Assembly: GCF_006716485.1 (NCBI RefSeq)
Contig: NZ_VFPD01000001.1
Coordinates: 525,806 to 589,805 of the forward strand
Length of the DNA: 64,000 nt
Direction of reading: 5' to 3'
Source: Chryseobacterium aquifrigidense
GTDB taxonomy: Bacteria; Bacteroidota; Bacteroidia; Flavobacteriales; Weeksellaceae
A program made the position numbers and the translations under genes. Under the pieces are notes generated by a model. It worked only from the letters and a program-made list of their open reading frames with translations, made no database searches and was not told the DNA's origin. This document shows positions 9,312 through 17,940 of the stretch, piece after piece (position 1 is the first letter of the stretch; every line of letters begins with the position of its first letter).

Positions 9312-10388
9312 ATGAAAAACTTTTTTAAAATTTTAGCAATAGCATTTATTGGAATTTTTGTTATTTCATGTGAAAAAGATGAGGACCAGGTAATTATTAC
9401 AGAAACTGTAAAAAGTAAGATTACACCAGATAAAACAACTATTGTTTTAGATAAGGCTAATCCTGACAATGTAGCTCTAAATATCACTTGGAATAAATCA
9501 ACCTTTAACGTACCTGTAGTTTATACACAACAGTTGCAATTTGCAATAAAAGGGAAAAATTTTAAGGATGCTTCTACTATGGAAGTGACAACTTCTCCTC
9601 TAAGTTTTACTAATAAACAGCTTAATAATATAGCATTAGGCTTAGGAGCTGCTACTAATGTAGTTGCTGAGATTGAAGTTCGGCTAAGAACTTTGATTGG
9701 TGCTGCACCTTTCTATTCTGATGTGAATACCTTAAAAGTAACGCCCTATCTTTTAGGGCCGGTTTACAATTATAATGATCTATATCTGATTGGGGATGCT
9801 ACATCGGCAGGATGGGATAATACAGATACAAATACGAAGTTTCTTCCATTACAAAAAACAGCTGCAGGAGGAGTTTATTCTTATACCGGATATTTTGCAC
9901 AAGGCGGTTTTAAAATGATTAAAACTCCAGGATCCTGGAATACTCAATATGGAATGGGCACTGCAGGTACATTAAGTACAAGCGGTTCTTCAGGAAATAT
10001 TTCTGTGTCTGCTGCTGGATATTATAAATTGACAGTTGATATCAATACTTTAACATATACTTTTACTTCAATTGGATCTCCAACGGTTACCTATAATACG
10101 ATTTCAATGATTGGAACTGCATCAGGAGATTGGAATACAGATCTGGATTTACAGAAGTCAACTTTTGATTCTCACATTTGGGTTAAGAAAAATGTTACTC
10201 TAAATTCAGGTGAATTCAAATTCAGAGCAAATCATGATTGGGGAACAAACTGGGGAAAAGCTCAGGAGTTCTTTGGTATAGCTGAGCTTGGAGGAGGAAA
10301 TATTCCGGTAAGTGAAACCTTTAAGTATGACGTATATTTCAATGATATCACTGCGGAATATTCGGCAATTCCAATATTTTTAAATTAA
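9312..10388 (+). CDS. susE: SusE/SusF-like starch-binding outer membrane lipoprotein
   Basis: This surface lipoprotein probably holds starch or maltodextrin for the SusCD transporter. The 358-residue protein has a lipoprotein signal ending VISC (Cys about residue 18). A SusE-type N-terminal beta-sandwich follows (DKTTIVLDKANPDNVALNITWN). Two similar aromatic-rich modules come next: one around residues 155-255 (LYLIGDATSAGWDN ... TYTFTSI) and one around 263-358 (ISMIGTASGDWN ... FRANHDWGTNWG), resembling the tandem binding modules of SusE/SusF. It is the third gene of the transporter operon, and a hairpin terminator follows. SusE versus a more generic family member cannot be settled by eye. 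Confidence 0.88.
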   Translation: MKNFFKILAIAFIGIFVISCEKDEDQVIITETVKSKITPDKTTIVLDKANPDNVALNITWNKSTFNVPVVYTQQLQFAIKGKNFKDASTMEVTTSPLSFTNKQLNNIALGLGAATNVVAEIEVRLRTLIGAAPFYSDVNTLKVTPYLLGPVYNYNDLYLIGDATSAGWDNTDTNTKFLPLQKTAAGGVYSYTGYFAQGGFKMIKTPGSWNTQYGMGTAGTLSTSGSSGNISVSAAGYYKLTVDINTLTYTFTSIGSPTVTYNTISMIGTASGDWNTDLDLQKSTFDSHIWVKKNVTLNSGEFKFRANHDWGTNWGKAQEFFGIAELGGGNIPVSETFKYDVYFNDITAEYSAIPIFLN

Positions 10389-10417
10389 TTAGAAACTCAA
10401 CTCAACTAAAATAAAGC

Positions 10418-10450
10418 AAAGTGCTGCTTTACCGCAGCACTTTATTTTTT
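10418..10450 (+). terminator. Intrinsic terminator after susE
   Basis: GTGCTGC (10421-10427) pairs with GCAGCAC (10434-10440), extended by flanking AAA/TTT, and is followed by TTTATTTTTT. It lies between susE and the GH97 gene 20 bases downstream, so it may reduce rather than abolish read-through. Confidence 0.8.
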
Positions 10451-10470
10451 AAGTTAATTAAATAGTCATT

Positions 10471-12627
10471 ATGAAGAAAATTACAGTTGGAGCGCTTTTG
10501 CTCTCAATGATGTTTACAGGTGTGAAAGCCCAATCTTTAAAATCTCCGGACGGAAAGTTCGAAATGAACTTTCAGTTGAAAGAAGGAGTACCTTACTACA
10601 ACCTTAAGTATAATGGAGCGGTAGTGGTAGAAGATTCTAAATTGGGATTGAGATTATTTAAAGACACAGCTATAAAGTTCGCTTCTGAGATTGCCAAACC
10701 AGAAGATGCAAAATACGATCTGAACAACGGTTTTGCAAAGACAGATGAAAAAAGAGACTTCAAAAATGAAACCTGGCAGCCGGTTTTAGGAGAAAAGAAA
10801 AATTATATTAATCATTACAACGAACTGGCAGTTACCCTTAACCAGGCTTCTACAGAGAGAAGTATTGTGGTAAAGTTCAGGTTGTTTAATGATGGTCTGG
10901 GATTCAGATATGAATTCCCACAACAGAAAAACCTTAATTATTTCGTCATTAGAGAAGAAGATTCTGAAATCGATTTCCCTACCGATATGAAAGCATGGTG
11001 GATGGTTGCAGATTATGATTCTCAGGAATACCAGTATCAGGAGACCAAAGTATCTGAAATCCCTTCAAAATGGGACAAAGCATACGATGCAAACGCTTCC
11101 CAGTCATTGGTGAAGAATGCAGTACAGTCTCCCTTGATGCTTAAAAAAGAAGGAAAAGAGCCATTGTATATCAATGTTGCTGAAGCTGCAGTATTAGATT
11201 ATCCGGCTTCCCATCTTGAAGTAGACGCACAGAACTATAAGTTCAAAACGCATTTGACTGCTGACAGACAAGGAGCGAAAGGATATATTCAGACTCCTTC
11301 AGTAACGCCTTGGAGAACCATTATTGTAGCTCCAAAAGCAGAGCAGGTGATGGATTCTAAAATGATCTTCAACCTTAACGAGCCTACGAAGTACACTGAT
11401 ACTTCTTACATTCACCCTACAAAATACATGGGTGTTTGGTGGGAAATGATCATTGGAAAATCACAGTGGGCATATTCTACTGCGGAGAATGTTCATTTGG
11501 GTAAAACTGATTTTACAAAATTAACTCCAAACGGAAAACATGCAGCCAACAATACAAAAGTTAAAGAATATATTGACTTTGCCGCAGAAAACGGATTCCA
11601 GGGATTGTTGATTGAAGGTTGGAATGTAGGTTGGGAAGACTGGTTCGGACACTCAAAAGAATTTGTTTTCGATTTTATTACTCCTTACCCGGATTTTGAT
11701 ATCAAAATGTTGAATGAATATGCTCATTCGAAAGGAATTAAACTAATCATGCACCATGAAACTTCAGGTTCTGCCACGAACTATGAAAGATGGGCGGATA
11801 AAGCGTTCCAGACGATGAATAAGTATGGCTATGATGCTGTGAAAACAGGATATGTAGGAGATATTATTCCTAGAGGAGAACATCATTATTCTCAGTGGAC
11901 GATTAATCATTATTATAGAATTGCTGAAAAAGCAAATGACTATAAAATCATGGTTAATTCCCACGAATCTGTACGTCCAACAGGAGAAAGCCGTACCTAT
12001 CCGAACTACATCTCTGCAGAAGCAGCACGTGGAACAGAGTATGAAGCATTCGGAGGAAACAAGCCAGATCACCAGACAGTTCTTCCATTTACAAGATGGA
12101 TGGGAGGTTCTATGGACTATACACCAGGAATTTTTCAGACAAAACTTGACTATTATTTCCCTGGAGATAACCGTTTTGTAAAAACTACGCTGGTAAAACA
12201 GCTGGCACTTTATGTAACTATGTATATGCCGCTTCAGATGGCTGCAGACCTTCCTGAAAACTACAAAAAGCATATGGATGCATTCCAGTTTATCAAGGAT
12301 GTGGCAGCAGATTGGGATGATACCAAAATTTTGTCAGCAGAGCCCGGTGATTATGTAGTTACAGCAAGAAAAGCAAAAGGAACTGAAAACTGGTTTGTTG
12401 GAGGTATTACCGATGAAAACAAACGTGAGTATACAGTAGATTTCTCATTCCTGGATAAAGGAAAGAAATATGAGGCAACGATCTATGAAGATGGAAAAAA
12501 TGCTGATTATATTGATAATCCTCAAAGCTATAACATCTACAAGAAAGAGATTACAGGAAAATCAAAAATTAATTTTAAAATGGCAAGAAGCGGCGGTTTC
12601 GCAATTTCTATCAAACCAGTAAAATAA
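10471..12627 (+). CDS. susB: GH97 alpha-glucosidase, SusB type
   Basis: This periplasmic enzyme removes glucose from maltodextrins. The 718-residue protein has a signal peptide ending near residue 20 (VKAQ), an N-terminal beta-sandwich, a (beta/alpha)8 barrel and a C-terminal beta domain, the normal GH97 layout. Candidate catalytic glutamates are E430 (in HHET), E499 (in NSHES) and E523 (in RGTEYEA). Their spacing is the same as E439/E508/E532 of Bacteroides SusB, each shifted by 9, which supports the inverting branch of the family. It lies downstream of susE across a terminator hairpin and ends at a bidirectional terminator. Confidence 0.95.
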   Translation: MKKITVGALLLSMMFTGVKAQSLKSPDGKFEMNFQLKEGVPYYNLKYNGAVVVEDSKLGLRLFKDTAIKFASEIAKPEDAKYDLNNGFAKTDEKRDFKNETWQPVLGEKKNYINHYNELAVTLNQASTERSIVVKFRLFNDGLGFRYEFPQQKNLNYFVIREEDSEIDFPTDMKAWWMVADYDSQEYQYQETKVSEIPSKWDKAYDANASQSLVKNAVQSPLMLKKEGKEPLYINVAEAAVLDYPASHLEVDAQNYKFKTHLTADRQGAKGYIQTPSVTPWRTIIVAPKAEQVMDSKMIFNLNEPTKYTDTSYIHPTKYMGVWWEMIIGKSQWAYSTAENVHLGKTDFTKLTPNGKHAANNTKVKEYIDFAAENGFQGLLIEGWNVGWEDWFGHSKEFVFDFITPYPDFDIKMLNEYAHSKGIKLIMHHETSGSATNYERWADKAFQTMNKYGYDAVKTGYVGDIIPRGEHHYSQWTINHYYRIAEKANDYKIMVNSHESVRPTGESRTYPNYISAEAARGTEYEAFGGNKPDHQTVLPFTRWMGGSMDYTPGIFQTKLDYYFPGDNRFVKTTLVKQLALYVTMYMPLQMAADLPENYKKHMDAFQFIKDVAADWDDTKILSAEPGDYVVTARKAKGTENWFVGGITDENKREYTVDFSFLDKGKKYEATIYEDGKNADYIDNPQSYNIYKKEITGKSKINFKMARSGGFAISIKPVK

Positions 12628-12648
12628 TTGTAAAGATACACTAAGGTG

Positions 12649-12688
12649 CCCCGGTTTATCGAATTTTCGATGGCCGGGGTATTTTTTT
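12649..12688. terminator. Bidirectional terminator between convergent genes
   Basis: CCCCGG (12649-12654) pairs with CCGGGG (12674-12679) around an inner ATCGA/TCGAT hairpin, followed by ATTTTTTTG. It serves the GH97 gene and probably, less efficiently, the convergent gene ending at 12690. Confidence 0.8.
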
Positions 12689-12689
12689 G

Positions 12690-13715
12690 TTATTTATCCT
12701 CTGTCTGTTGAATGAGTTGGGAATATTGATTTTCAGATTCTGGGATCTGTTCTTTTACTTTCAGAGGAGTTCCGGTTTTTACCTTTTCTTTATATTCTTT
12801 CTGATACTGTTTCACCGTTTTTCCGGTTCCGTCATGTCTCCATCCCGGTGAATAGAAAAGATACTTTATACGGTCTTTGAAAGAAAGTCCCGGTTGTCTG
12901 ATATCTTTTCCTATTCTTCTCCATTCATAGAATAGAGTAGTTGCCGGATCTTTAGATTCCATCTTAGGATAGATTCCATATTTCACAGGAACCTTAGGAT
13001 CTTCTTTTTCAAAAGTTCCGAAAATTTTATCCCAGATAATCAGTCCCATTCCCATATTACGGTCCAGATATTTGATATTACAGGCATGATGAACCCTGTG
13101 ATGGGAAGGAGTCACCAGGATATATTCTAAAAACCCCATACTTTTAATAGATTGGGTGTGTACAAATGTACCATAGATCTGTATAGAAGAATAAGCTACC
13201 AGAATATGCCACGGATGAAAGCCCATGAATGCTAATGGGGAGAAAAACAGATACCTGTACAGCGGCTGAAATACAGGGCTTCTGAATCCCGTACTGATAT
13301 TGAAATAGTCAGAATTGTGATGCGTAATATGTACAGCCCAGAAAACACGTGAATGATGATCCACATAATGATGGACATAATAAGCAAAGTCCTGAGCCAG
13401 GAATACAGCGATCCAATACCATATTCCTTCCTGCCAGTAGAAAAGACGGTGCTGGTAAAAGAACATCATCACGAATAATGAAAATCCTTTCATGATAATA
13501 TCTAACCCATAATTAAGCAAGGCGAAAAGAACATTTGTTGCGACATCTTTAGTCTCATAAATTTTCTCTTTATTAAAATGACTATAGGCCATTTCCAGGA
13601 AAATTATAGTAGCAAACACAGGGATTGTCCATGTATAAACAACATCTGGTCCTTCAGTTTTGAATATATTACTGAAATCCAACATTTTTTCTATAAAACT
13701 AAAAATAAAAAGCAT
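12690..13715 (-). CDS. Sterol desaturase/fatty acid hydroxylase superfamily membrane protein
   Basis: The 341-residue integral membrane protein belongs to the di-iron fatty acid hydroxylase superfamily. It shows the histidine clusters HHYVDHH, HITHHNSDYFN and SHHRVHHACN, expected to bind two irons, with hydrophobic segments before and between them. The family hydroxylates or desaturates lipids; the substrate here is unknown. The C-terminal ~70 residues are charged (EWRRIGKDIRQPG ... TVKQYQKEYKEKV) and probably cytosolic. An alternative ATG at 13685 (MLDFSN) would trim 10 residues. It runs opposite to the starch genes that flank it and has its own -7 box, so it is probably not functionally linked to them. 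Confidence 0.9.
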   Translation of the reverse strand: MLFIFSFIEKMLDFSNIFKTEGPDVVYTWTIPVFATIIFLEMAYSHFNKEKIYETKDVATNVLFALLNYGLDIIMKGFSLFVMMFFYQHRLFYWQEGIWYWIAVFLAQDFAYYVHHYVDHHSRVFWAVHITHHNSDYFNISTGFRSPVFQPLYRYLFFSPLAFMGFHPWHILVAYSSIQIYGTFVHTQSIKSMGFLEYILVTPSHHRVHHACNIKYLDRNMGMGLIIWDKIFGTFEKEDPKVPVKYGIYPKMESKDPATTLFYEWRRIGKDIRQPGLSFKDRIKYLFYSPGWRHDGTGKTVKQYQKEYKEKVKTGTPLKVKEQIPESENQYSQLIQQTEDK

Positions 13716-13773
13716 GGAAAATGAATTTTATATATGAATTTTTTATGAAAAAATTAAGTATTTGTTATAAAAT

Positions 13774-13781
13774 CAAAAATA
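13774..13781 (-). promoter_or_regulatory. -7 box for the fatty acid hydroxylase gene
   Basis: CAAAAATA on the plus strand reads TATTTTTG on the minus strand, about 59 bases before the 13715 start. Confidence 0.55.
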
Positions 13782-13840
13782 AGGATATTTATACTTATGA
13801 TTTCAGATAAAATGAACTCAAAAAAAGAAACTTTCTCTTG

Positions 13841-13848
13841 TATTTTTG
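13841..13848 (+). promoter_or_regulatory. -7 box for the GH13 amylase gene
   Basis: TATTTTTG fits TAnnTTTG, 40 bases before the ATG at 13889. It begins the amylase / NTF2-like / MFS operon. Confidence 0.6.
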
Positions 13849-13888
13849 GATGTATATATAAAAATTTAATGCTAAATTGAACATTAAT

Positions 13889-15748
13889 ATGAAGACAATA
13901 TATGCAGCATTCGCCCTTTCGATAGCTTCCTTCGCTTTTTCCCAGAAAAATCTGGAAAGAGTAGAGCCGGCTTTCTGGTGGAAGGGAATGAAAAACCCTG
14001 AACTTCAGATTCTTGTTTACGGAAAAGATGTAGGCAATAACGAGGTTACCCTTTCAGATGGAATACAGATTAAAGACATCCGGAAAGTTGATAATCCTAA
14101 TTATGTTTTTATTACAGTTGATACCCACGGGATAAACGTTCCAAAGTTTACCATTCATATTAAAAAAGGTAAAAAGAATATTGGCTCGTATATCTATGAG
14201 CTGAAACAAAGAAATCCGGGATCTGCCAACCGCGAGTCTTTTACTTCAAAAGATCTTATGTATCTGATCATGCCGGACCGTTTTGCCAATGGTGATGAGA
14301 AGAATGATTCAAGGCCGGAATTTACCGAAAAAGCAGATCGCAGTTTGCCAAACGGCAGACATGGAGGTGATCTCCGCGGCATCATCAACAATCTTGATTA
14401 TATTCAGAATCTGGGAGCTACTGCCGTTTGGCTTACTCCCGTGAATGAAGACAACGAAAAAGTGTATTCCTATCATGGTTACGCCCAGACTGATCTGTAT
14501 AAAATTGATGGCCGCTACGGAACCAATGAAGATTATAAAACATTATCCCAGGAGTTGAATAAGCGGAACATGAAGCTGGTGATGGATTATGTAACCAACC
14601 ATTGGGGAGGCTCACACTGGATGATTAAAGATCTTCCTTCCAAAGACTGGATACATTGGTTTGAGGATGGAGAAAAAGGATTTAAGCGCTCCAACTATAA
14701 AACGACAACGCAATTTGATACCAATGCTTCTGATATTGATAAAAAATATGCGCTGGACGGATGGTTTGATACCACCATGCCTGATATCAATCAAAAAAAT
14801 CCACTGGTCCTGAAATATCTGATTCAAAATGCAATCTGGTGGATCGAATATGCTGAACTGGGAGGCTTCCGTGTAGATACTTATCCTTACAATGATAAAG
14901 ACGCCATGGCAAAATGGGCCAAGGCAATTACTGATGAATATCCCAAATTCAATATCGTAGGAGAAACATGGCTGTATACGGCAGCACAAATTGCGGCGTG
15001 GCAGAAGAATTCGAAAATCGGAGCGATAGAAAATTATAATTCAAATTTACCTTCGGTAATGGATTTTATGCTTTTTGAAAATTTACCTAAGGCACTCAAA
15101 GAAAAAGAAAGCTGGGATAAAGGCATGATTAGAGTTTATGACTCTTTTACAAGCGATTTCCTTTATCCGGATATCAATAATCTTCTGGTCTTCCTGGAAA
15201 ATCATGATACTGAAAGATGGAATGAAATCTTTAACGCAAGCCCGGAGGCTTATAAATTAGGACTTGCCATGATCTCGACAGTGAGAGGGATTCCACAGAT
15301 TTATTATGGATCAGAAATAGGTATGAGAGGCGATAAAATGAAAGGAGGTGATGCGGATATCCGAAGAGATTTTCCGGGAGGCTGGAAGTCTGATTCTCAG
15401 AATGCCTTCAATCCATCTGCTCAGACTCCGGAACAGAAAGAATTTTTTCGGTTTACTCAAAAATTATTAAACTGGAGAAAAGGAAAAGACGCAATTCATA
15501 ATGGGAAAACTAAAAATTTCGTTCCTCAGGATGGTGTTTTTGTGTATTTCAGATATAATGAAAAAGAAAGTGTAATGGTGGTCATCAACAATAATGAAAA
15601 AGATCAGACGTTAAACTTGAAACGATTTGCAGAATCACTGAATGGGTATACAAAAGGAAAAGAAGTAACTTCAGGAAAAGAAATTTCATTACAAAACAGT
15701 ATGAATATCCCTGCAAAAACGCCATTCATCATTGAACTAGAAAAATAA
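13889..15748 (+). CDS. GH13 alpha-amylase/neopullulanase, SusA-like
   Basis: This secreted or periplasmic alpha-amylase family enzyme should cut maltodextrins to maltose and short sugars. I chose the ATG at 13889 because it starts a clean signal peptide (MKTIYAAFALSIASFAFSQ); a TTG four codons upstream is less likely. An N-terminal cyclomaltodextrinase-type beta domain spans about residues 25-110. The GH13 barrel shows region I DYVTNHWG, nucleophile D330 (GFRVDTY), acid/base E359 (VGETW) and D440 (ENHDTE), so the triad is intact. At 619 residues it matches the size of SusA. The next gene starts 9 bases after the stop. Confidence 0.95.
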   Translation: MKTIYAAFALSIASFAFSQKNLERVEPAFWWKGMKNPELQILVYGKDVGNNEVTLSDGIQIKDIRKVDNPNYVFITVDTHGINVPKFTIHIKKGKKNIGSYIYELKQRNPGSANRESFTSKDLMYLIMPDRFANGDEKNDSRPEFTEKADRSLPNGRHGGDLRGIINNLDYIQNLGATAVWLTPVNEDNEKVYSYHGYAQTDLYKIDGRYGTNEDYKTLSQELNKRNMKLVMDYVTNHWGGSHWMIKDLPSKDWIHWFEDGEKGFKRSNYKTTTQFDTNASDIDKKYALDGWFDTTMPDINQKNPLVLKYLIQNAIWWIEYAELGGFRVDTYPYNDKDAMAKWAKAITDEYPKFNIVGETWLYTAAQIAAWQKNSKIGAIENYNSNLPSVMDFMLFENLPKALKEKESWDKGMIRVYDSFTSDFLYPDINNLLVFLENHDTERWNEIFNASPEAYKLGLAMISTVRGIPQIYYGSEIGMRGDKMKGGDADIRRDFPGGWKSDSQNAFNPSAQTPEQKEFFRFTQKLLNWRKGKDAIHNGKTKNFVPQDGVFVYFRYNEKESVMVVINNNEKDQTLNLKRFAESLNGYTKGKEVTSGKEISLQNSMNIPAKTPFIIELEK

Positions 15749-15757
15749 TTAATATAT

Positions 15758-16276
15758 ATGAAAAAACTAACGACTGCTTATACCTTAATCCTTTTTGTAC
15801 TGGGCTTTTCTTTATTTACCGCGCAATCAAAAACCGGATTTGAAAAAGAAAAAACGGAAATCAGTACCATGCTTGATACCTTTAATGCAACGGCTGCAAA
15901 AGCAGATTATAATGCCTATTTTAACCTCTTTGCAGATGAATCCACGTTCATTGGAACAGATGCTACCGAAATCTGGGATAAAAAAGCATTTATGGTATGG
16001 GCAAAACCTTACTTCGATAAAAAGAAAACCTGGAATTTTAAAGCGTTGAAAAGAAATATTTATTTCAGTAAAGACGGAAAACTGGCCTGGTTTGACGAAT
16101 TATTGGATACCCAGATGAAAATTTGCAGAGGTTCCGGAGTGGTAGAAAAAATCAATGGCAGCTGGAAGGTAAAACAATATGTTCTTTCTGTAACAGTACC
16201 TAATGAGGTGGTAGATAAAGTGGTTACTGAAAAAGCACCTATTGAAGATGCGTTAATTCAAAAACTGAAGTCATAA
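15758..16276 (+). CDS. Secreted SnoaL/NTF2-like protein
   Basis: The 172-residue protein has a signal peptide (cleavage near FTAQS, residue 23). The rest looks like a cone-shaped NTF2/SnoaL-like domain: ISTMLDTFNATAAKADYNAYFNLFADESTFIGTDATEIW, then alternating strands with GSGVVEKINGSWKVKQYVLSV. Families of this shape include DUF4440-type proteins with no known catalytic role. Its stop overlaps the next start (TAATG at 16274-16278), so translation of the two is probably coupled. Position between an amylase and a sugar permease suggests a helper role in maltodextrin use, but that is inference from context only. Confidence 0.8.
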   Translation: MKKLTTAYTLILFVLGFSLFTAQSKTGFEKEKTEISTMLDTFNATAAKADYNAYFNLFADESTFIGTDATEIWDKKAFMVWAKPYFDKKKTWNFKALKRNIYFSKDGKLAWFDELLDTQMKICRGSGVVEKINGSWKVKQYVLSVTVPNEVVDKVVTEKAPIEDALIQKLKS

Positions 16277-17694
16277 TGGCGATAATGATGGGGAAAAATG
16301 ATACCGGAGCAGCGGGAAAAAGAATAAAACCAGACTTATCAATGCTCCAGATTATTAATATGAGCATGGGATTTCTTGGAATCCAGATGGCATTTGGATT
16401 ACAAAATGGTAATGCAAGCCGTATTCTGGGGAATTTAGGAGCTGATGTGCACGAGTTATCCTGGTTCTGGCTGGTAGCTCCCATTACAGGACTCATTGTT
16501 CAGCCTATTATCGGCCATATGGGAGATAATACGTGGAGTCCGTTGGGTAGGAGAAAGCCCTATTTCCTGATTGGCGCTGTTTTATGCGCGATAGGATTGG
16601 TTCTCCTTCCTAATGCAGCCTCTGTTACGCAAATGTTTGCGGCCAATGCACTTTTGTTAGCGGTAATATTTCTCGCGATGATGGATGCTTCGGTGAATAT
16701 CGCCATGGAGCCTTTCAGAGCTTTGGTAGGAGATATGCTCCCGAAACATCAGGGTACGATAGGATTTTCTGTACAAACAATTCTGATCGGAATTGGGGCC
16801 GTATTAGGATCTTATCTTCCGGACTGGTTAACAAAAATGGGGATTTCCAATGAAGCACCAGCAGGGTTTGTAGCTGATAATGTTATTTATTCTTTTTATA
16901 TCGGGGCAGCATTGTTGATTATATCAATTCTGTATACCATTATAACAACCAGAGAATATTCTCCACAGGAATTTGCTGATTTTGAAGATGGAAAAGAAGC
17001 AGATCAGCACAAATCCAAGTTTTCAGATATTTTCAAAGATTTTGCTGCGATTCCTGCACAGATGAAAAAGTTGGGAATTGTTCAGTTTTTCTCCTGGTTT
17101 GCGTTGTTTACCATGTGGGTTTTCACAACCAGTGCGTTGGCCACCCATCATTTCGGACTTTCCCCGGAAGATACCCATTCCAAAGCATTTAATGATGCCG
17201 GAGACCTTACCGGAAAGCTTTTCGGAATGTATAATCTTTGGGCAATTCCGTTTGCTTTTCTGTTGACTCCAATAGCGAAAATGATTGGTAAAAAGCAGAC
17301 TCACGCTTTAGCTTTATTGTGCGGAGGTTTGGGGCTTGTTTCCATGTATTTTATTAAAGACGTCAACAATTTATGGATCTCTATGATCGGATTAGGCTTT
17401 GCCTGGGCCAGTATCTTAGCAATGCCTTATGCGATGCTTATTGAGGTGATTCCACAACGGAAAATGGGTGTTTATATGGGAATATTCAATTTCTTTATTG
17501 TGATTCCACAGATTATCAATGGTTTATTCGGAGGTCCTGTTGTAAGTGGTATTTTCGGAAAACAGGCAATGGATTATGTTGTCGTAGGAGGTGTTTGCAT
17601 GCTCATTGGAGCCGTAGTAACCATGATTTTTGTGAAATCTGAAGATGAAACACATAAGGAAATTGAAGAAGAAATCAAGCAGGTACACTTTTAA
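16276..17694 (+). CDS. MFS transporter, SLC45/maltose-permease-like
   Basis: The 472-residue protein has about 12 hydrophobic segments and the MFS motif A variant GHMGDNTWSPLGRRKPYFLIGA, as in the glycoside/SLC45 branch that includes sucrose and maltose H+ symporters. It most likely carries maltose or maltodextrin across the inner membrane, completing the route SusCD, periplasmic GH13/GH97, cytoplasm. The start overlaps the stop of the preceding gene by one base. A central soluble loop (TTREYSPQEFADFEDGKEADQHKSKFSD) lies around residues 215-250. The charged C-terminus ends KEIEEEIKQVHF. Substrate is inferred from gene neighbours. Confidence 0.88.
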   Translation: MAIMMGKNDTGAAGKRIKPDLSMLQIINMSMGFLGIQMAFGLQNGNASRILGNLGADVHELSWFWLVAPITGLIVQPIIGHMGDNTWSPLGRRKPYFLIGAVLCAIGLVLLPNAASVTQMFAANALLLAVIFLAMMDASVNIAMEPFRALVGDMLPKHQGTIGFSVQTILIGIGAVLGSYLPDWLTKMGISNEAPAGFVADNVIYSFYIGAALLIISILYTIITTREYSPQEFADFEDGKEADQHKSKFSDIFKDFAAIPAQMKKLGIVQFFSWFALFTMWVFTTSALATHHFGLSPEDTHSKAFNDAGDLTGKLFGMYNLWAIPFAFLLTPIAKMIGKKQTHALALLCGGLGLVSMYFIKDVNNLWISMIGLGFAWASILAMPYAMLIEVIPQRKMGVYMGIFNFFIVIPQIINGLFGGPVVSGIFGKQAMDYVVVGGVCMLIGAVVTMIFVKSEDETHKEIEEEIKQVHF

Positions 17695-17723
17695 AAATAA
17701 ATATCCTTTTCCGTAATAATAGC

Positions 17724-17795
17724 TTCGACAGGCTCAGCCTGACATCGCATAAAAATTCCGGTTAGTATTCGGGTTGTCACCCTGAGCCTGTCGAA
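17724..17795. repeat. Long inverted repeat, TTCGACAGGCTCAG family
   Basis: A 21-base arm at 17724-17744 (TTCGACAGGCTCAG...) faces its near-perfect complement at 17775-17795 (...CTGAGCCTGTCGAA), with two mismatches and a 30-base loop. I recall this sequence as a frequent intergenic palindrome in diverse bacterial genomes. It lies 30 bases after the MFS stop and may act as a transcript end, although no T run follows. Confidence 0.85.
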
Positions 17796-17871
17796 GGGCT
17801 ATCATTAAGAAAACCTTTGTTAATCATTAATCTCGGGTATTAGGAATGAGTTAACTGGTTTAAATAAGTAT

Positions 17872-17940
17872 CAATAGGAGCGGGCTTTAGCCCGCTTTCT
17901 CTTTAAGTATTAATCCATTGGCTTTAGCCAAAACTTAATA
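17872..17940. repeat. Dispersed repeat with CGGGCTTTAGCCCG palindrome, copy 1
   Basis: CAATAG, then CGGGCTTTAGCCCG, then a second palindrome TTGGCTTTAGCCAA followed by AACTTAAT. The same order (CAATAG, GGGCTTTAGCCC, AGCTTTAGCT, AAACTTAT) recurs at 43161-43230 in the same orientation. Confidence 0.85.

Noticed and set aside
11764..12273. 169-codon minus-strand ORF inside the GH97 gene
   Set aside because: It is a shadow frame opposite a well-supported gene with intact catalytic residues; the translation has no domain character.
12690..13715. Fatty acid hydroxylase as part of the starch operon
   Set aside because: It is on the opposite strand, has its own -7 box and is bounded by a bidirectional terminator.
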